Source: Nitrospira sp. UBA2083 (GTDB lineage Bacteria; Nitrospirota; Nitrospiria; Nitrospirales; Nitrospiraceae). From it: DNA of 6,086 nt. Both the position numbers and the translations under genes were made by a program. The stretch spans positions 1 to 6,086 of the forward strand of contig DCZN01000085.1 in NCBI GenBank assembly GCA_002331625.1, given 5' to 3'. Position 1 is the stretch's first letter; the number at the start of each line of letters is the position of its first letter. The notes beneath the pieces were generated by a model. That model searched no databases and was not told the origin of the DNA. It was given only the letters and a program-made list of their open reading frames with translations. Shown piece by piece: positions 5,476-6,086 of this stretch.

Positions 5476-6086
5476 TCAAGCGACCCCCATCCTGCGCAAC
5501 TGTTCAAGGCGTGGGATAGGGAGTTTCATCACTTCTCCTGGCTCGAACTTCGTCAATCCGCCAGCATAGGTCCGACCTCCACCAAGCCGGACATTCGCGT
5601 TCAGCCAACGGATAATCAGAGTCAAATCGGTTTCAGAGAGCGGAATGCGAGGATATAGCCCATGGGCAATATTTAGAATTCTGGCCCCGCATGCGTTACG
5701 AACAAACGCCGGAGCACGTCGAGCCATGTACGTCATAAGGATAGGCGCAGGTGCTCTCAGGTTAACCCGCCACCATGGCCTGCGATGCGCTGCGATATAG
5801 CTGTCCTTAGCTCCTTGCGACTGCGCCCACGCAACAAAGGTTTCGATTCGTTCACGCTCTTGTGTCGGGAACCGGCTAAAGTCATTGGGAAGATCCACGA
5901 CGCGCCTGAGTGGGCTGGCATTCGTGAGCCGAGAGCCGGAAGCTTGAATGAGTTCTTTCGCACGCGTAACGGTGGGAACCAAGACGCAGGCGGGCAGCCC
6001 CTCTGCCTGCTCAGCAGCGATCCATACCTTGTTCATACCAGTCACCTGCCCGCGGTGCACCTCGAACAACTCTCCAAGCCGGATAA
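5476..6086 (-). CDS. Type II N6-adenine DNA methyltransferase, C-terminal part (XamI/TaqI/Eco57I-like), cut by the window edge
   Basis: Protective methylase of the R-M pair. About 202 residues are visible, read leftwards from 6084. The frame is open to the edge (IRLGELFEVHRGQVTG...), and a TTG at 6069 is an internal Leu codon, not a start. The catalytic N-terminal domain, where the SAM site and NPPY motif should be, is outside. What remains looks like the target-recognition domain of gamma-class adenine methylases: the entry signature HRGQVTGMNKVWIA, a central RPWWRVNLRAPAPILMTYMARR stretch (written in parts: RPWWRVNL, then APILMTYMARR), FVRNACGARILNIAHGLYPR, and the closing LGGGRTYAGGLTKFEPGEV followed by KLPIPRLEQL. 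The RGxxTGxN opening and the KFEPxE...LPIP ending are typical of TaqI-like specificity domains in Eco57I/XamI-type enzymes. The stop TGA (5478-5476) touches the nuclease ATG, placing both genes in one operon with the methylase first. Its promoter must lie to the right of this window. Confidence 0.87.
   Translation of the reverse strand, partial: IRLGELFEVHRGQVTGMNKVWIAAEQAEGLPACVLVPTVTRAKELIQASGSRLTNASPLRRVVDLPNDFSRFPTQERERIETFVAWAQSQGAKDSYIAAHRRPWWRVNLRAPAPILMTYMARRAPAFVRNACGARILNIAHGLYPRIPLSETDLTLIIRWLNANVRLGGGRTYAGGLTKFEPGEVMKLPIPRLEQLRRMGVA

Noticed and set aside
4637..5569. Several + strand frames (118, 146, 82 and 132 aa) across the nuclease gene
   Set aside because: They lie opposite an intact nuclease with catalytic motifs and have low-complexity Ser/Arg-rich sequence and no domains.
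5476..6069. Treating the methylase as a complete 197-aa protein starting at the TTG at 6069
   Set aside because: The frame stays open to the window edge with family-like residues (LGELFEVHRG), and a methylase needs its catalytic domain, which would lie beyond base 6086.

Overview
The window is bacterial and gene-dense, and reads as two blocks joined by a degraded, AT-richer seam. The left block (1-3188, + strand) is ordinary Gram-negative chromosome at roughly 58% G+C by counting sample lines. It holds the 3' four-fifths of a gene for an inner-membrane RND (HAE1-type) drug/solute efflux pump. A class I SAM-dependent methyltransferase that carries a lipoprotein signal peptide follows 23 nt later. 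An RND pump plus a lipoprotein signal implies a two-membrane envelope. The gene style would fit Nitrospirota or a proteobacterium, but nothing seen here fixes the taxon.

The middle (3189-4535) is loose. After a 224-nt gap with nested inverted repeats comes a small VOC (glyoxalase-fold) gene, 3413-3808. About 500 nt without an intact gene follow, including the lowest-G+C lines sampled (38-47%). Inside this stretch is the decayed C-terminal end of a short-chain dehydrogenase/reductase (SDR), recognisable by its conserved motifs and interrupted by an in-frame TGA. A possible 72-aa gene (4336-4554) follows, converging on the block to the right.

The right block (4537-6086, - strand) is a Type II restriction-modification pair resembling the XamI family. 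The C-terminal, target-recognition half of an N6-adenine DNA methyltransferase enters from the right edge. Its stop codon directly abuts the ATG of a 312-aa PD-(D/E)XK endonuclease. If specificity is that of XamI (GTCGAC), the window itself carries two sites, at 1299-1304 and 2922-2927, which the methylase would have to protect.

The likely history is a conserved efflux operon next to an integration-prone spot where an SDR gene was lost and an R-M cassette was gained. No tRNA, rRNA, CRISPR array, transposase or clear attachment site was found. I see no wholly new system. The points most worth a second look are the exported methyltransferase tied to an efflux pump, the SDR remnant and the small convergent gene beside the nuclease.
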